Counted from the stretch's first letter, positions 8,147 through 17,333 are shown. The stretch: 64,000 nt of DNA from Brevundimonas sp. Root1279 (GCF_001425945.1 NZ_LMEB01000009.1:1-64000); one strand, 5' to 3'. Notes: generated by a model from the letters alone, not told the origin. Program-made: numbers and translations.

Positions 8147-8836
8147 ATGGCCAAGCAGACCAAGGCCTACAAAGCCCGCACCGGTGACGTCAACGCCCTC
8201 CTGGGCTTCGAAGACGCCATCAAGGCCGTCAAGGACAACGCCAAGGCCAAGTTCGACGAGTCGATCGAAATCGCCGTCAACCTGGGCGTCGACCCGCGTC
8301 ACGCCGACCAACAGGTCCGTGGCGTGGTGAACCTGCCCTCGGGCACCGGCCGTGACGTCCGCGTCGCCGTCTTCGCCAAGGACGCCAAGGCTGATGAAGC
8401 CCGCGCGGCCGGCGCCGAGCACGTCGGCGCTGAAGATCTGTACGAGAAGATCAACGGCGGCTTCATGGACTTCGACCGCGTCATCGCGTCGCCGGACATG
8501 ATGGCCCTCGTCGGCCGCCTCGGTAAGGTGCTGGGCCCGCGCGGCCTGATGCCGAACCCGAAGGTCGGCACCGTGACCCCGAACGTCGCGCAAGCCGTCA
8601 AGGACGCCAAGGGCGGCGCCGTCGAGTTCCGCGTCGAGAAGGCGGGCATCGTCCACGCCGGCATCGGCAAGGCCTCGTTCGACCAGTCCGCTCTTGAAGC
8701 CAACGTCAAGGCGATCGTCGACGCCCTGGTCAAGGCCAAGCCGTCGGGCGCCAAGGGCACCTACGTCAAGAAGATCAGCCTGTCCTCGACGATGGGCCCG
8801 GGCTTCAAGATCGATCCGGCTTCGCTGAACGCCTGA
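8147..8836 (+). CDS. rplA: 50S ribosomal protein L1
   Basis: The 229-residue product has L1 motifs including [36 protein letters not shown] and the C-terminal [14 protein letters not shown]1 forms the mobile stalk of the 50S subunit, and in many bacteria represses its own operon by binding the mRNA leader. It is translationally coupled to rplK (3-bp gap). A strong terminator follows at 8861, so rplJ and rplL, which often come next, are not part of this unit; the next gene is unrelated. Confidence 0.98.
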   Translation: MAKQTKAYKARTGDVNALLGFEDAIKAVKDNAKAKFDESIEIAVNLGVDPRHADQQVRGVVNLPSGTGRDVRVAVFAKDAKADEARAAGAEHVGAEDLYEKINGGFMDFDRVIASPDMMALVGRLGKVLGPRGLMPNPKVGTVTPNVAQAVKDAKGGAVEFRVEKAGIVHAGIGKASFDQSALEANVKAIVDALVKAKPSGAKGTYVKKISLSSTMGPGFKIDPASLNA

Positions 8837-8860
8837 TCGGCCTGAAAACCAGACTGATGC

Positions 8861-8896
8861 GGCGGCGGAGAGCGATCTCCGCCGCCGTTTTCGTTT
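8861..8896 (+). terminator. Rho-independent terminator of rplKA
   Basis: GGCGGCGGAGA pairs perfectly with TCTCCGCCGCC around a GCGA tetraloop (8861-8886), followed by GTTTTCGTTT. Confidence 0.9.
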
Positions 8897-8947
8897 GCGC
8901 GGCGGTAGGGCAGGGCGGAGGATGCGCCCCGGAGAGGGGACTGTTCC

Positions 8948-9448
8948 ATGCGTGTATCCGTTATCGCCGCCGCCGTCGTTCTGGCCTTCGCCACGCCGGC
9001 GCTCGCCCAGACAGCCGACGCCGATCGGGCGAGCCAGATGGAGTTGGCGGATCGCTACCTGCGGATCACCATGGGCGAGGACCTCGACAAGTTTCTCTCG
9101 AGCTATTTCGAGGAGAGCTATCGCGATACGGACCTGACGTCCGAGCAGCGGACCTGGCTGACGAACCATATGGTCACCGCCTACTCCGGCGTTCTGGACG
9201 CGACGATCGCCGACCTGCGTGACGATGTGGCCCAGGACTTCACCCGTGAGGAGCTCGAAGCGGCGATCGCCTTCTATGAATCGCCGCTTGGCCGCTCGAT
9301 CGTGCGCAAGACCATGGATCTGAGCGTCGACGCGGAGCGGGAGATGATGCCGCACCTCATGGACGCGATGACCAGCCTCGGGAAGAAATACTGCGAGCGG
9401 TTCGACTGCGGGGCGAGCGGCGGCCAGATGGTCAAGCCGGGCCGTTGA
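8948..9448 (+). CDS. Secreted DUF2059 domain protein
   Basis: The 166-residue protein has a clear signal peptide (about 1-20, ending PALAQ) and a helical DUF2059-type domain with the characteristic FTREELEAAIAFYESPLGRS segment. The C-terminus carries two cysteines (KKYCERFDCG) that could form a disulfide in the periplasm. No function is established for the family that I know of. GAGAGGGG lies about 7 nt before the ATG. It stands alone between two terminator-separated units. Confidence 0.85.
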   Translation: MRVSVIAAAVVLAFATPALAQTADADRASQMELADRYLRITMGEDLDKFLSSYFEESYRDTDLTSEQRTWLTNHMVTAYSGVLDATIADLRDDVAQDFTREELEAAIAFYESPLGRSIVRKTMDLSVDAEREMMPHLMDAMTSLGKKYCERFDCGASGGQMVKPGR

Positions 9449-9551
9449 GCGCCTCTCGGCAACCGGCCTTGCACTGACGGGTTGACGCACTGGCGCGGAC
9501 AGGGGAGTGAGCGCGCACGGTCGCGTAGGCGATTCCCGGGAGGTGTTTTCC

Positions 9552-10196
9552 ATGCTGAGCTGGTTTCAGGCCCTGCTGCCCAAGGAAGACAATTTCTTCC
9601 GGCTGTTCGACGCCCACGCCGCGACCCTGATCAAGGGCGCCGAGGCCCTGCGCAACGTGCTGGACGGCGGCGACGAGGTCCCGCGCTGGTGCCAGCGCAT
9701 CGTCGACCATGAGCACGAGGCCGACGCAGTCGCCCGCGAGGTGCTGTTCGCGGTGCGCCGCAGCTTCATCACCCCGTTCGACCGTTCGGACATCCGCGGC
9801 CTGACCAACTCGCTGGATGACTCGATCGACCAGATGCAGAAGACCGCCAAGGTCATCATGCTGTACGAGATGCGCGACTTCGCCCCCCACATGCGCCAGC
9901 TCGGCGACGTCGCGGTCGAAGCGGCCCTGCTGACCGTCGAGGCGGTGTCGCTGCTGCCGGACATGCGCAAGCACCACGGCCGGCTCAACGAACTGACCGA
10001 GAAGATCGCCCGCCTCGAGAGCGACAGCGACACCCTCTACGACCACGGCATGAAGGCGCTGTACGAGGAGCACAAGGCCGGAAACGCCATGGCCTTCATC
10101 ACCGGCGCCGAGGTCTATGACCACCTTGAGAAGGTGGTGGACCGGTTCGAGGACGTGGCCAACCGCATCAACGGCGTGCTGGTCGAGCACCTGTAA
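9552..10196 (+). CDS. DUF47 family protein (PhoU-like partner of PiT)
   Basis: The product is 214 residues from ATG 9552, chosen because GGGAGGTG precedes it by about 7 nt. It is an all-helical PhoU-related protein with conserved acidic segments EHEADAVAREV and FDRSDIRGLTNSLDDSIDQM, family features thought to bind metals. DUF47 genes usually sit next to a PiT phosphate transporter, and here pit follows after 11 bp. Known family work suggests it helps or controls Pi uptake, in a cytoplasmic role analogous to PhoU for Pst. Confidence 0.92.
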   Translation: MLSWFQALLPKEDNFFRLFDAHAATLIKGAEALRNVLDGGDEVPRWCQRIVDHEHEADAVAREVLFAVRRSFITPFDRSDIRGLTNSLDDSIDQMQKTAKVIMLYEMRDFAPHMRQLGDVAVEAALLTVEAVSLLPDMRKHHGRLNELTEKIARLESDSDTLYDHGMKALYEEHKAGNAMAFITGAEVYDHLEKVVDRFEDVANRINGVLVEHL

Positions 10197-10207
10197 GGAG
10201 CGCCCCT

Positions 10208-11209
10208 ATGGACGGCGCCCTGCTGATCCTGATCTTCCTGATCGCCGTCGCCCTGCTGTTCGATTTCCTGAACGGCCTGCATGACGCCGCCAACTCGATC
10301 GCCACCATCGTGGCGACGCGCGTGCTGCCGCCGATCTATGCGGTCGGCTGGGCGGCCTTCTTCAACTTCATCGCCTTCCTGTTCTTCGGCCTGCACGTGG
10401 CCAACACCATCGGCAAGGGGATCATCGATCCGAGCGTGATCTCGGATCAGGTGATCTTCGGCGCCCTGATGGGGGCCATCAGCTGGAACGTGATCACCTG
10501 GCTGGCGGGCATCCCCTCTTCAAGCTCGCACGCCCTGGTCGGCGGCCTGCTGGGCGCGGGCGTGGCCAAGGCGGGCACCGGGGCGATCGTCTTCGCCGGG
10601 GTCAGCAAGACCGTGGCCGCCATCTTCCTGTCGCCGGCCGTGGGCTTCGCCTTGGCGCTGCTGCTGGTGTTCATCGTGTCCTGGCTGTTCGCCAAGGCCA
10701 ACCCGGCGTTCGCCGACAAATTCTTCCGCAAGGCGCAGTTCGTCTCCGCCTCGGCCTATTCGCTTGGTCACGGCGGCAATGACGCCCAGAAGACCATGGG
10801 CATCATCGCCGTGCTGCTGCTGTCGCGCGCGCCCCCCGGGACCGAGTTTCATGTGCCGTTCTGGGTGGTCATCACCTGTCAGGCGGCGATCGCCCTGGGC
10901 ACGCTGTTCGGCGGCTGGCGCATCGTCCACACCATGGGGTCCCGGATCACGCGGCTGAGCCCGCAGCAGGGCTTCTGCGCCGAGACCGGCGGGGCCATCA
11001 CCCTGTTCCTGGCCACGGGCCTGGGCATTCCGGTCTCGACCACCCACACCATCACCGGGGCCATCGTCGGCGTCGGCGCGGCGCGGCGGGCCTCGGCCGT
11101 GCGCTGGGGCGTGGCGCGCAGCATCGTCACCGCCTGGTTCATCACCATGCCCGCGGCCGCGGCCATCGGGGCGCTCTTCTTCTGGCTCGGCGGATTGTTC
11201 CTGACCTGA
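10208..11209 (+). CDS. pit: PiT family inorganic phosphate transporter
   Basis: The 333-residue polytopic membrane protein has two internally related PiT signatures: FDFLNGLHDAANSIATIVAT near the N-terminus and LGHGGNDAQKTMGIIAVLLL near residue 190. Also visible are GIPSSSSHALVGG and GIPVSTTHTITGAIVG, the paired serine/threonine re-entrant motifs. PiT carries metal-phosphate with H+ or Na+ at low affinity. The length is that of short bacterial PiT proteins. It is sandwiched between DUF47 and a NUDIX gene with which it overlaps by one base (TGATG). Confidence 0.95.
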   Translation: MDGALLILIFLIAVALLFDFLNGLHDAANSIATIVATRVLPPIYAVGWAAFFNFIAFLFFGLHVANTIGKGIIDPSVISDQVIFGALMGAISWNVITWLAGIPSSSSHALVGGLLGAGVAKAGTGAIVFAGVSKTVAAIFLSPAVGFALALLLVFIVSWLFAKANPAFADKFFRKAQFVSASAYSLGHGGNDAQKTMGIIAVLLLSRAPPGTEFHVPFWVVITCQAAIALGTLFGGWRIVHTMGSRITRLSPQQGFCAETGGAITLFLATGLGIPVSTTHTITGAIVGVGAARRASAVRWGVARSIVTAWFITMPAAAAIGALFFWLGGLFLT

Positions 11210-11643
11210 TGGCCAATGACGTGGTCCGCACCGAGGAGGCCGAACGTCGCCAGGTGGCGGCGCTGCCTTGGCGACGCGGCCCGGACGGCTTGGAAGTGCT
11301 GCTGGTCACGTCGCGCGAGACGCGGCGCTGGGTGACGCCCAAGGGCGGACGGATGCCGGGCAAGACGGATCCCGAGGCGGCGGCCCAGGAGGCGCTCGAG
11401 GAGGCCGGGGTCGAGGGCGAGGTCGGCCACGAACCGCTCGGCGTGTTCCGCTATCTGAAGATCCTGAAGCGTCGCGCCGCCCGCTGGTGCGTGGTCGCCC
11501 TCTATCCGCTTGAGGTGACGGTCGAGCATGCCGAGTGGAAGGAGCAGACCGAGCGCGAGCGCCGCTGGATGCCGGTCGCGGCGGCGGCGGCCAGCGTCGG
11601 CGAGCCGGACCTGGCGGCCCTGATCGCCGCCTTCGACAGCTAG
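11209..11643 (+). CDS. NUDIX hydrolase (diphosphoinositol/diadenosine polyphosphate type)
   Basis: The 144-residue protein has a NUDIX fold. WVTPKGGRMPGKTDPEAAAQ and then EALEEAGV (41-68) is the Nudix box, with Gln replacing the Arg of the usual REUXEEXGU. The PKGG lead-in and the short length are typical of enzymes acting on diadenosine or inositol polyphosphates and, in some homologues, polyphosphate. Its start codon overlaps the pit stop, so it is probably translated with the DUF47-pit pair. A role in phosphate or polyphosphate balance is inference from this context. Its stop overlaps that of the convergent DUF1203 gene. Confidence 0.85.
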   Translation: MANDVVRTEEAERRQVAALPWRRGPDGLEVLLVTSRETRRWVTPKGGRMPGKTDPEAAAQEALEEAGVEGEVGHEPLGVFRYLKILKRRAARWCVVALYPLEVTVEHAEWKEQTERERRWMPVAAAAASVGEPDLAALIAAFDS

Positions 11644-12116
11644 GCTCGGGCGGGCGACGCCAAGGCCATGAAGCAGCCGCGCCGGGCGGTGTGCAGGTGG
11701 ATGGCCGTAACGCCCGGATCGTCGAACCACGCCGCCAGCCGTTCGGCCAGATCGCGACCCTCGACGACATCTGCGTCCAACATCATCCACGCGGCGTCGT
11801 AAACCCGGGCGGACAGCAGTCGTCGTCCCAGCATGTCCGGAATCTCGCCGGGCGCGGGTACGCGTTCCTCCGCCGCCTCGCGCACAAAGATCGGTCCGTC
11901 GCCTCTGTAGGGACTGGACGGGACGTCGAGGTGGCGATGGTTGAGCAGGAGCAGACGTTCGCCGGGCGTCGCGTCTGCAAGGCTGACCCGACAGGGTGCG
12001 CTGTTCGGCGCGTCGGCGACCATGCGGAGGGCCCCGATGGCGTTCAGGGCGATGTCGTCGAGGCTGAACAGGGGCTGGAACTGCGGCAGCTGCAGGCCGT
12101 GGATCTGGAAGGTCAT
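11640..12116 (-). CDS. DUF1203 domain protein
   Basis: The product is 158 residues from ATG 12116, preceded on the coding strand by AGGAG at a 6-nt spacing. The frame stays open far upstream, but that part is opposite the peptidase gene and is a shadow. Matches to DUF1203 include CRVSLADATPGERLLLLNH, GPIFVRE and the C-terminal HTARRGCFM. DUF1203 proteins are small, soluble and uncharacterised. It converges with the NUDIX gene (stop codons overlap by 2 bp). Confidence 0.85.
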   Translation of the reverse strand: MTFQIHGLQLPQFQPLFSLDDIALNAIGALRMVADAPNSAPCRVSLADATPGERLLLLNHRHLDVPSSPYRGDGPIFVREAAEERVPAPGEIPDMLGRRLLSARVYDAAWMMLDADVVEGRDLAERLAAWFDDPGVTAIHLHTARRGCFMALASPARA

Positions 12117-12212
12117 GGGCGTCTCCTGCGGCGGGATTAGTCCGAACAGTCGATGGCGTCCGGCGGGTTTCGGCTGTTGCGCCGACGCCCGCGCATCCCC
12201 ACAACGGAAGCC

Positions 12213-14015
12213 ATGAACGCGCCCTTCAAGACACCCGCCGATCCGTTGGACGCCCCGCTGTGGGATCTGTCCGACCTCTACGCCTCTCGCGAGGACGCTC
12301 GCATAGAGACGGACCTGGAGCAGGCCCGGGCGCTGGTGAGCGAACTGAACGCCCTCGAAGGGCGGTTGGTCGAGGCCAGGGACCGGCCGGCGGAGCTGGG
12401 GGAGCGGCTGGATCGGGCCATCGCGCTGTACGAGCAGGCCTCGGACCTGCTCGGCGGGCTGGGCGCCTATGCCTTCCTCGCCGCCTCGACGAACCGCAAC
12501 GACGCCGGCGCCCAGGGCTTCGAGGGCACGGTGCGCGAGAAGATCACGGCCATCGCCACGCCGACGGTGTGGGTGACGCTGGAGATCAACCAGCTGGACG
12601 AGGCCGCGGTCGAGGCCGCCCTGAAGGCGCATCCTGCGGCGGCGCGCTGGAGCCCCTGGCTGCGCCGGGTGCGCGCGATGAAGCCGCACGAGCTGTCGCA
12701 GGAGCTGGAGACCTTCTTGGCCGAGCGCGGGCCGATCACCGCCCAGTGGCCGCGGCTGTTCGACGAGACGCTGGCGGCGATGAAGGTGAAGGCCGGCAAG
12801 GACGAACTGACCCTGGCCGAGGCCCTGAACCGCCTGTCGGATCCCAAGGAGGCGCGGCGCAAGGCGGCGGCCGAGGGGCTGAACGACGCCCTGGGCGCGC
12901 GCAGCCAGACCATGGCCCTGGTGATCAACACCGTGGCCGCGGACAAGGCGCTGGAGGACAAATGGCGGGGCTTCAAGCGCCCGGCCGACAGCCGCCACCT
13001 GGCCAATGAAGTCGACGGCGACGCCGTGGACGCCATGGCCGAGGCTGTGGCGGCCGCCTATCCGAGGCTGTCGCACCGCTATTACGCCCTGAAGGCCCGC
13101 GCCATGGGCAAGGCCAAGCTGGACCAGTGGGACCGCAACGCCCCGATCGAGACCACCGCCCCGCGCGCCTTCGACTGGGGCCAGGGCAAGGCCATGGTGC
13201 TGGAGAGCTTCTCCGACCTGGGCGGCGACTTCGCGGCGCGAGCCGAGGGCTTCTTCGACAAGCCGTGGATCGACGGCAAGGCGCGCCCCGGCAAGCAGTC
13301 GGGCGCCTACGCCCACCCGGTCACCGCCGACCGCCACCCCTATGTCTTCCTCAACTGGATGGGCGAGCGTCGCGACGTTCTGACCCTGGCGCACGAGCTG
13401 GGCCACGGGGTGCACCAGACGCTGGCCGCGGGGCAGGGCAGTCTGCTGGCCGACACGCCGCTGACCCTGGCCGAGACGGCCTCGATCTTCGCCGAGGGCC
13501 TGACCTTCGACCGGCTGCTGAAGACCGCGCCCAAGGCCGAGCAGCGCGGCCTGCTGGCCGGACGGATCGAGGACGGCCTGAACACCGTCGTGCGCCAGAT
13601 CGCCTTCCACCGCTTCGAAACCCGCTTCCACGACGAACGCGCCGCGGGCGAAGTGCCGGTCGAGCGGATCGGCGAGCTTTGGCTGGAGGAGATGGGCGGC
13701 TCGTTGGGTCCGGCCGTGACCCTGAACGAGGGGTATGAGCACTGGTGGAGCTACGTCAGCCACTTCGTGCACTCGCCCTTCTACGTCTACGCCTACGCCT
13801 TCGGCGATCTGCTGGTGGCGGCGCTGATGGAGACGCGGGCCAAGGATCCGGCGGGCTTTACGCCGCTGTACCGCGACCTGCTCGCGGGCGGCGGGTCCAA
13901 GGGCTACGTCGAGGCGTTGGCGCCGTTCGGGCTGAACCCGCGCGACCCGGCCTTCTGGACCATCGGGACCAAGCGGCTTGAGGGGCTGATCGACCAGTTC
14001 GAGGCGCTGGCCTGA
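12213..14015 (+). CDS. M3 family oligoendopeptidase (PepF-like)
   Basis: The 600-residue product from ATG 12213 contains the zinc site His394-Glu-Leu-Gly-His398 (LAHELGHGVHQ) followed by EGLTF, and the M3 C-terminal pattern HSPFYVYAYAFGDLLVAAL. Oligoendopeptidase F-type enzymes cleave short cytoplasmic peptides; some process signal peptides. No signal sequence is present. A longer frame from 12153 exists but lacks a ribosome-binding site and would add 20 non-family residues. Confidence 0.93.
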   Translation: MNAPFKTPADPLDAPLWDLSDLYASREDARIETDLEQARALVSELNALEGRLVEARDRPAELGERLDRAIALYEQASDLLGGLGAYAFLAASTNRNDAGAQGFEGTVREKITAIATPTVWVTLEINQLDEAAVEAALKAHPAAARWSPWLRRVRAMKPHELSQELETFLAERGPITAQWPRLFDETLAAMKVKAGKDELTLAEALNRLSDPKEARRKAAAEGLNDALGARSQTMALVINTVAADKALEDKWRGFKRPADSRHLANEVDGDAVDAMAEAVAAAYPRLSHRYYALKARAMGKAKLDQWDRNAPIETTAPRAFDWGQGKAMVLESFSDLGGDFAARAEGFFDKPWIDGKARPGKQSGAYAHPVTADRHPYVFLNWMGERRDVLTLAHELGHGVHQTLAAGQGSLLADTPLTLAETASIFAEGLTFDRLLKTAPKAEQRGLLAGRIEDGLNTVVRQIAFHRFETRFHDERAAGEVPVERIGELWLEEMGGSLGPAVTLNEGYEHWWSYVSHFVHSPFYVYAYAFGDLLVAALMETRAKDPAGFTPLYRDLLAGGGSKGYVEALAPFGLNPRDPAFWTIGTKRLEGLIDQFEALA

Positions 14016-14070
14016 GGCCTGTCCAGCCTGGGCCATTGACCCGGGCGCGGCGGCGGGCAAGCGTCGCGGC

Positions 14071-15420
14071 ATGCGCATCCTGATCCTCGCGGCCGCCGCC
14101 GCCCTTTCGACCACGGCCGTTCACGCCCAGACCCAGCCGCCTGCGCCTGCTGCGCCGACGCCGGCCGTGCGGGCCATGGCGGCGGGCTATAAGGCCCTGA
14201 CGGTGTGCAGCGCGCTGAAGAGCGCCGACGCCGCGGGCGGGTCGCGGACGCTGGAGAGCGTCGAGGCCAATGAGCTCGTCGGCGTCTATCCCGAGCTCGA
14301 CGCCCTGGTGCGCGAGATGCCGGCCGAGATGACGGAAGACCGAACCAGCGTGGCGTGGGACGAGGCCATGCCGCCGCGGGTGGCTCTCTATCATCCGGGC
14401 GCGGGGTGCCGGATCATGCCGGTGGGCTGGTCGGGCGAGACGCCGGCGATCACGCCTCCGGAGCGCCCCACCGAGCGGCTCCTGGCGGTCGCCGAACCGC
14501 GCGGAAACGCCGCCCTGCTCAGCGAGGCGGTGGAAGGGGCTCTGGGAGGGCGCTTCGGGGAGGGCTCGAACACCACCGCCGTGCTGGTGCTGCAGGACGG
14601 CAAGGTGGTCGCCGAGAAATACGGCGCCGGCTTCGGCCCCGACACGCCGCAGCGCACCTGGTCGGTGGCCAAGAGCCTGGCCGGCACGGTGATCGGAGCC
14701 GCGGTGCAGCGCGGCCAGGTCGATGTGAACGCGCCCGCCGCCATCGCCGACTGGGGCGTCCAGGGCGATCCCCGCGCGGCGATCACTCTGGACCAGCTGA
14801 TGCGCATGGCCTCGGGGCTGACCAGCGACACGGCGGGCAACCGCACCGACGCCCTGTATTTCGGCGGCGTCGGCGTCGATGAGCAGGTGACGACCTGGCC
14901 GCTGATCGCCCAGCCTGGAAGCCGCTTCCGCTACGCCAACAACGACATCCTGCTGGCGGTGTTGGCGATCGAGCCGGCTTTTTCGGACCATTCGCCCGCG
15001 GGCCTGTTCGCACGGCTGGGCATGAACGACACGGTCGCCGAGACGGACTGGCGCGGGCACTACATGCTCTCAAGCCAGGTCTGGTCGACGGCGCGGGACC
15101 TGGCCCGGTTCGGCCAGCTGTACGTGGATGACGGGGTGGTCGACGGCGAGCGCATCCTGCCGGAGGGCTGGCGCGACTATGTCTCGCGGCCGTCGGGCCC
15201 GCAGCCGACCGGGGAGCAGGGCTATGGCGCGACCTTCTGGCTGTTCGACAAGAGCGAGGGCATTCCCGCCGACGCCATCTCGGCCAACGGCAACCGCGGC
15301 CAGTATGTGATCATCGTGCCGAGCCGGAAGATCGTCATCGTGCGCCGCGGCGAGGATCCGACCGGCAAGCGCTTCGACCACATCGCCTTCACCCGCGACG
15401 TTCTGGCCGCCCTCGACTGA
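14071..15420 (+). CDS. Secreted serine hydrolase (beta-lactamase / class C family)
   Basis: The 449-residue product has a signal peptide (1-20, cleaving after VHAQ) and a beta-lactamase-like domain from about 155 onward. The catalytic SxxK is Ser198-Val-Ala-Lys201 (TWSVAKS) and the YxN equivalent is Tyr288-Ala-Asn290. The N-terminal 150 residues are a less conserved extension with paired cysteines. Relatives include 6-aminohexanoate-dimer hydrolases, esterases and D-Ala peptidases, so true beta-lactamase activity should not be assumed. Confidence 0.88.
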   Translation: MRILILAAAAALSTTAVHAQTQPPAPAAPTPAVRAMAAGYKALTVCSALKSADAAGGSRTLESVEANELVGVYPELDALVREMPAEMTEDRTSVAWDEAMPPRVALYHPGAGCRIMPVGWSGETPAITPPERPTERLLAVAEPRGNAALLSEAVEGALGGRFGEGSNTTAVLVLQDGKVVAEKYGAGFGPDTPQRTWSVAKSLAGTVIGAAVQRGQVDVNAPAAIADWGVQGDPRAAITLDQLMRMASGLTSDTAGNRTDALYFGGVGVDEQVTTWPLIAQPGSRFRYANNDILLAVLAIEPAFSDHSPAGLFARLGMNDTVAETDWRGHYMLSSQVWSTARDLARFGQLYVDDGVVDGERILPEGWRDYVSRPSGPQPTGEQGYGATFWLFDKSEGIPADAISANGNRGQYVIIVPSRKIVIVRRGEDPTGKRFDHIAFTRDVLAALD

Positions 15421-15426
15421 ACCGAC

Positions 15427-15454
15427 TTGAGCGGGCGGCAGGCCTCGCTATAAG
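15427..15454 (+). promoter_or_regulatory. Candidate housekeeping promoter for the oxidase subunit IV gene
   Basis: TTGAGC (15427-15432) and TATAAG (15449-15454) are separated by 16 bp, and GCTATA matches the -10 preference of Caulobacter sigma-73. It lies just 37 bp before the start codon. Confidence 0.4.
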
Positions 15455-15490
15455 ACGCCAACCGAATTCCAGATTCCCGGATGCCCGACC

Positions 15491-15739
15491 ATGGCCGACC
15501 CGCACCACGTTGACGCTCACGATGACTACGTCCGCGGTTCGATGGAGATCAGCGAGCAGCAGTCGACCTTCGACCTGTTCATCAACTTGGCCAAATACGG
15601 TTCGCTGATCATCGCCGCGGTGCTGCTGTTCCTGGTCCTGTGGTTCCAGCCGGACGGCAGCCTGATCGCCGGCGTGATCGCCGCCGCCGTGATGCTGGTC
15701 GCGGGCTTCTGGTACCTGGGTCAGAAGAAGTCCCACTAA
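15491..15739 (+). CDS. aa3-type cytochrome c oxidase subunit IV
   Basis: The 82-residue protein carries the family signature DYVRGSMEISEQQSTFDLF followed by two membrane segments (about 38-53 and 57-75). It is the small fourth subunit of alphaproteobacterial aa3 oxidase, as first seen in Paracoccus; it is dispensable for activity there. The other oxidase genes are not nearby. Its presence immediately before the pnt operon is common in alphaproteobacteria. Confidence 0.92.
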   Translation: MADPHHVDAHDDYVRGSMEISEQQSTFDLFINLAKYGSLIIAAVLLFLVLWFQPDGSLIAGVIAAAVMLVAGFWYLGQKKSH

Positions 15740-15837
15740 GGGCTTCGCGTCCCCTCAAGCGGGCTTCAGCTCCGCTTTGACGCGCCCTCCCGGAACAGCC
15801 TAACGTCGGTCCGTCGAGAGAAGACGGAGGGATTCGC

Positions 15838-16971
15838 TTGGCTGTCGCCATCGCCGTGACCCGCGAACGCCGTGAGGGCGAAACGCGCTGCGCCGTGACA
15901 CCGGAAACGGTGAAGAAGCTGCTTGCGCTGGGCGCGACGGTGGTCGTCGAGGCCGGGACCGGGGCGGGCTGCGCCATCCCCGACGCCGAGTTCGCCGAGG
16001 CCGGCGCGACCATCGCCAAGGACACCAAGGCCGCCCTGACCGGCGCCGACGTGCTGCTCAAGGTGCGCGGTCCGACGGCGCAGGAGGCCAGTGCGCTGAA
16101 GCCGGGCGCGGTGGTCGTGGCTCTGCTGGACGCCTACCGCGAACCCGAGACGGTGAAGGCGCTGGCGGGCGCGGGGGCTTCCGCCTTCGCCATGGAGTTC
16201 GTGCCGCGGATCACGCGGGCGCAGGTCATGGACGCTCTGTCGTCGCAGGCCAACCTGGCGGGCTATCGGGCGGTGATCGAGGCGGCCTACGCCTTCGGCA
16301 AGGGATTCCCGATGATGATGACGGCGGCGGGCACCGTCGCCGCCGCCAAGGTCTTCGTCATGGGCGCGGGCGTGGCGGGGCTGCAGGCCGTGGCCACGGC
16401 GCGGCGGCTGGGGGCGGTGGTCACCGCCACCGACGTGCGCCCGGCCTCCAAGGAGCAGGTCGAAAGCCTCGGCGCCAAATTCGTCGCCGTCGAGGACGAG
16501 GAGTTCAAGGCCGCCGAGACGGCCGCCGGCTACGCCAAGCCGATGTCCGAGGAATACCAGGCCAAGCAGGCCGAGCTGACCGCCTCGCACATCGTCAAAC
16601 AGGACATCGTCATCACCACCGCCCTGATCCCGGGGCGGCCCGCGCCGCGTCTGGTCACGGCGGCGCATGTGGCGTCGATGAAGCCGGGCTCGGTGATCAT
16701 CGACCTGGCCGTCGACAACGGCGGCAATGTCGAGGGCGTGAAGGCCGGCGAGGTGGTGACCACCGCCAACGGGGTCAAGATCGTCGGCTGGACCAACATG
16801 CCGGGGCGCATCGCCGCGGACGCCTCGAACCTCTACGCCCGCAACCTGGTCGCCTTCCTCGGCCTGATGGTCAAGGACGGCGCTTTGGCCATCGACCTGG
16901 AGGACGAGATCCTCAAGGCGGCGGTGGTCACCCACGGCGGCGCCGTGGTGCACGAGGGTGTGAAGCGATGA
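15838..16971 (+). CDS. pntAA: NAD(P) transhydrogenase subunit alpha part 1 (PntAA)
   Basis: The 377-residue product starts at TTG 15838, supported by GGAGGG with 6-7 nt spacing. It is the NAD(H)-binding domain I: an N-terminal half with TRERREGETRCAVTPETVK and a Rossmann region with MGAGVAGLQAVATARRLGA (around 175-193). It exchanges hydride with domain III (PntB) on the cytoplasmic side, driving NADPH formation from the proton gradient. The alpha subunit is split here as in Rhodospirillum rubrum. A 118-codon gene overlaps its stop. Confidence 0.96.
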   Translation: MAVAIAVTRERREGETRCAVTPETVKKLLALGATVVVEAGTGAGCAIPDAEFAEAGATIAKDTKAALTGADVLLKVRGPTAQEASALKPGAVVVALLDAYREPETVKALAGAGASAFAMEFVPRITRAQVMDALSSQANLAGYRAVIEAAYAFGKGFPMMMTAAGTVAAAKVFVMGAGVAGLQAVATARRLGAVVTATDVRPASKEQVESLGAKFVAVEDEEFKAAETAAGYAKPMSEEYQAKQAELTASHIVKQDIVITTALIPGRPAPRLVTAAHVASMKPGSVIIDLAVDNGGNVEGVKAGEVVTTANGVKIVGWTNMPGRIAADASNLYARNLVAFLGLMVKDGALAIDLEDEILKAAVVTHGGAVVHEGVKR

Positions 16972-17324
16972 TGGCGATCGTTCTGGCCAGCCTGTCGCCG
17001 GCGATGCCGCAGCCCTGCCTCAAGGACGGCGACGCGATCGCGGGCGAGTTTCGGTACGTCGAGACCCGCCATCACGACCGACAGGTCCGCCAAGCCTTTG
17101 TTGTAACCGAGCAACCCTTCTGTTTCGCCCCGGTCATTTGGCCGGAGTCTCACCTGGTCCATGGACGGTGGATCCAGGTCCACTGGTCCGACGAACGGAT
17201 GCCGGACCCTGCTCCCGGCAGCGCCATCACCATGGTGGTTGAAGACTGCAACGAGCCAGGGACGACCTGGCACATAGGCGACATCGTCTGTAACGCCCGC
17301 CTGATCTCGCGCGACGGGATGTGA
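16968..17324 (+). CDS. Hypothetical protein inserted between pntAA and pntAB
   Basis: This 118-residue frame begins at ATG 16968 (or the adjacent ATG 16971), overlapping the pntAA stop by 4 bp. It starts with a short hydrophobic stretch and ends CNARLISRDGM. Four cysteines and several tryptophans (FAPVIWPESHLVHGRWIQVH) suggest a small beta-rich, possibly exported domain. I recognise no family. Its third codon positions are less GC-rich than its neighbours, for example GTTGTAACC and GTCATTTGG, hinting at later acquisition. It is probably co-translated with pntAA. Confidence 0.6.
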   Translation: MMAIVLASLSPAMPQPCLKDGDAIAGEFRYVETRHHDRQVRQAFVVTEQPFCFAPVIWPESHLVHGRWIQVHWSDERMPDPAPGSAITMVVEDCNEPGTTWHIGDIVCNARLISRDGM

Positions 17325-17333
17325 GGACCTGAT

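Noticed and set aside
14071..15420. Calling the serine hydrolase an antibiotic beta-lactamase
   Set aside because: SxxK and YAN are shared by many esterases and amidases; the long N-terminal extension and lack of specific class C features make resistance unsupported.
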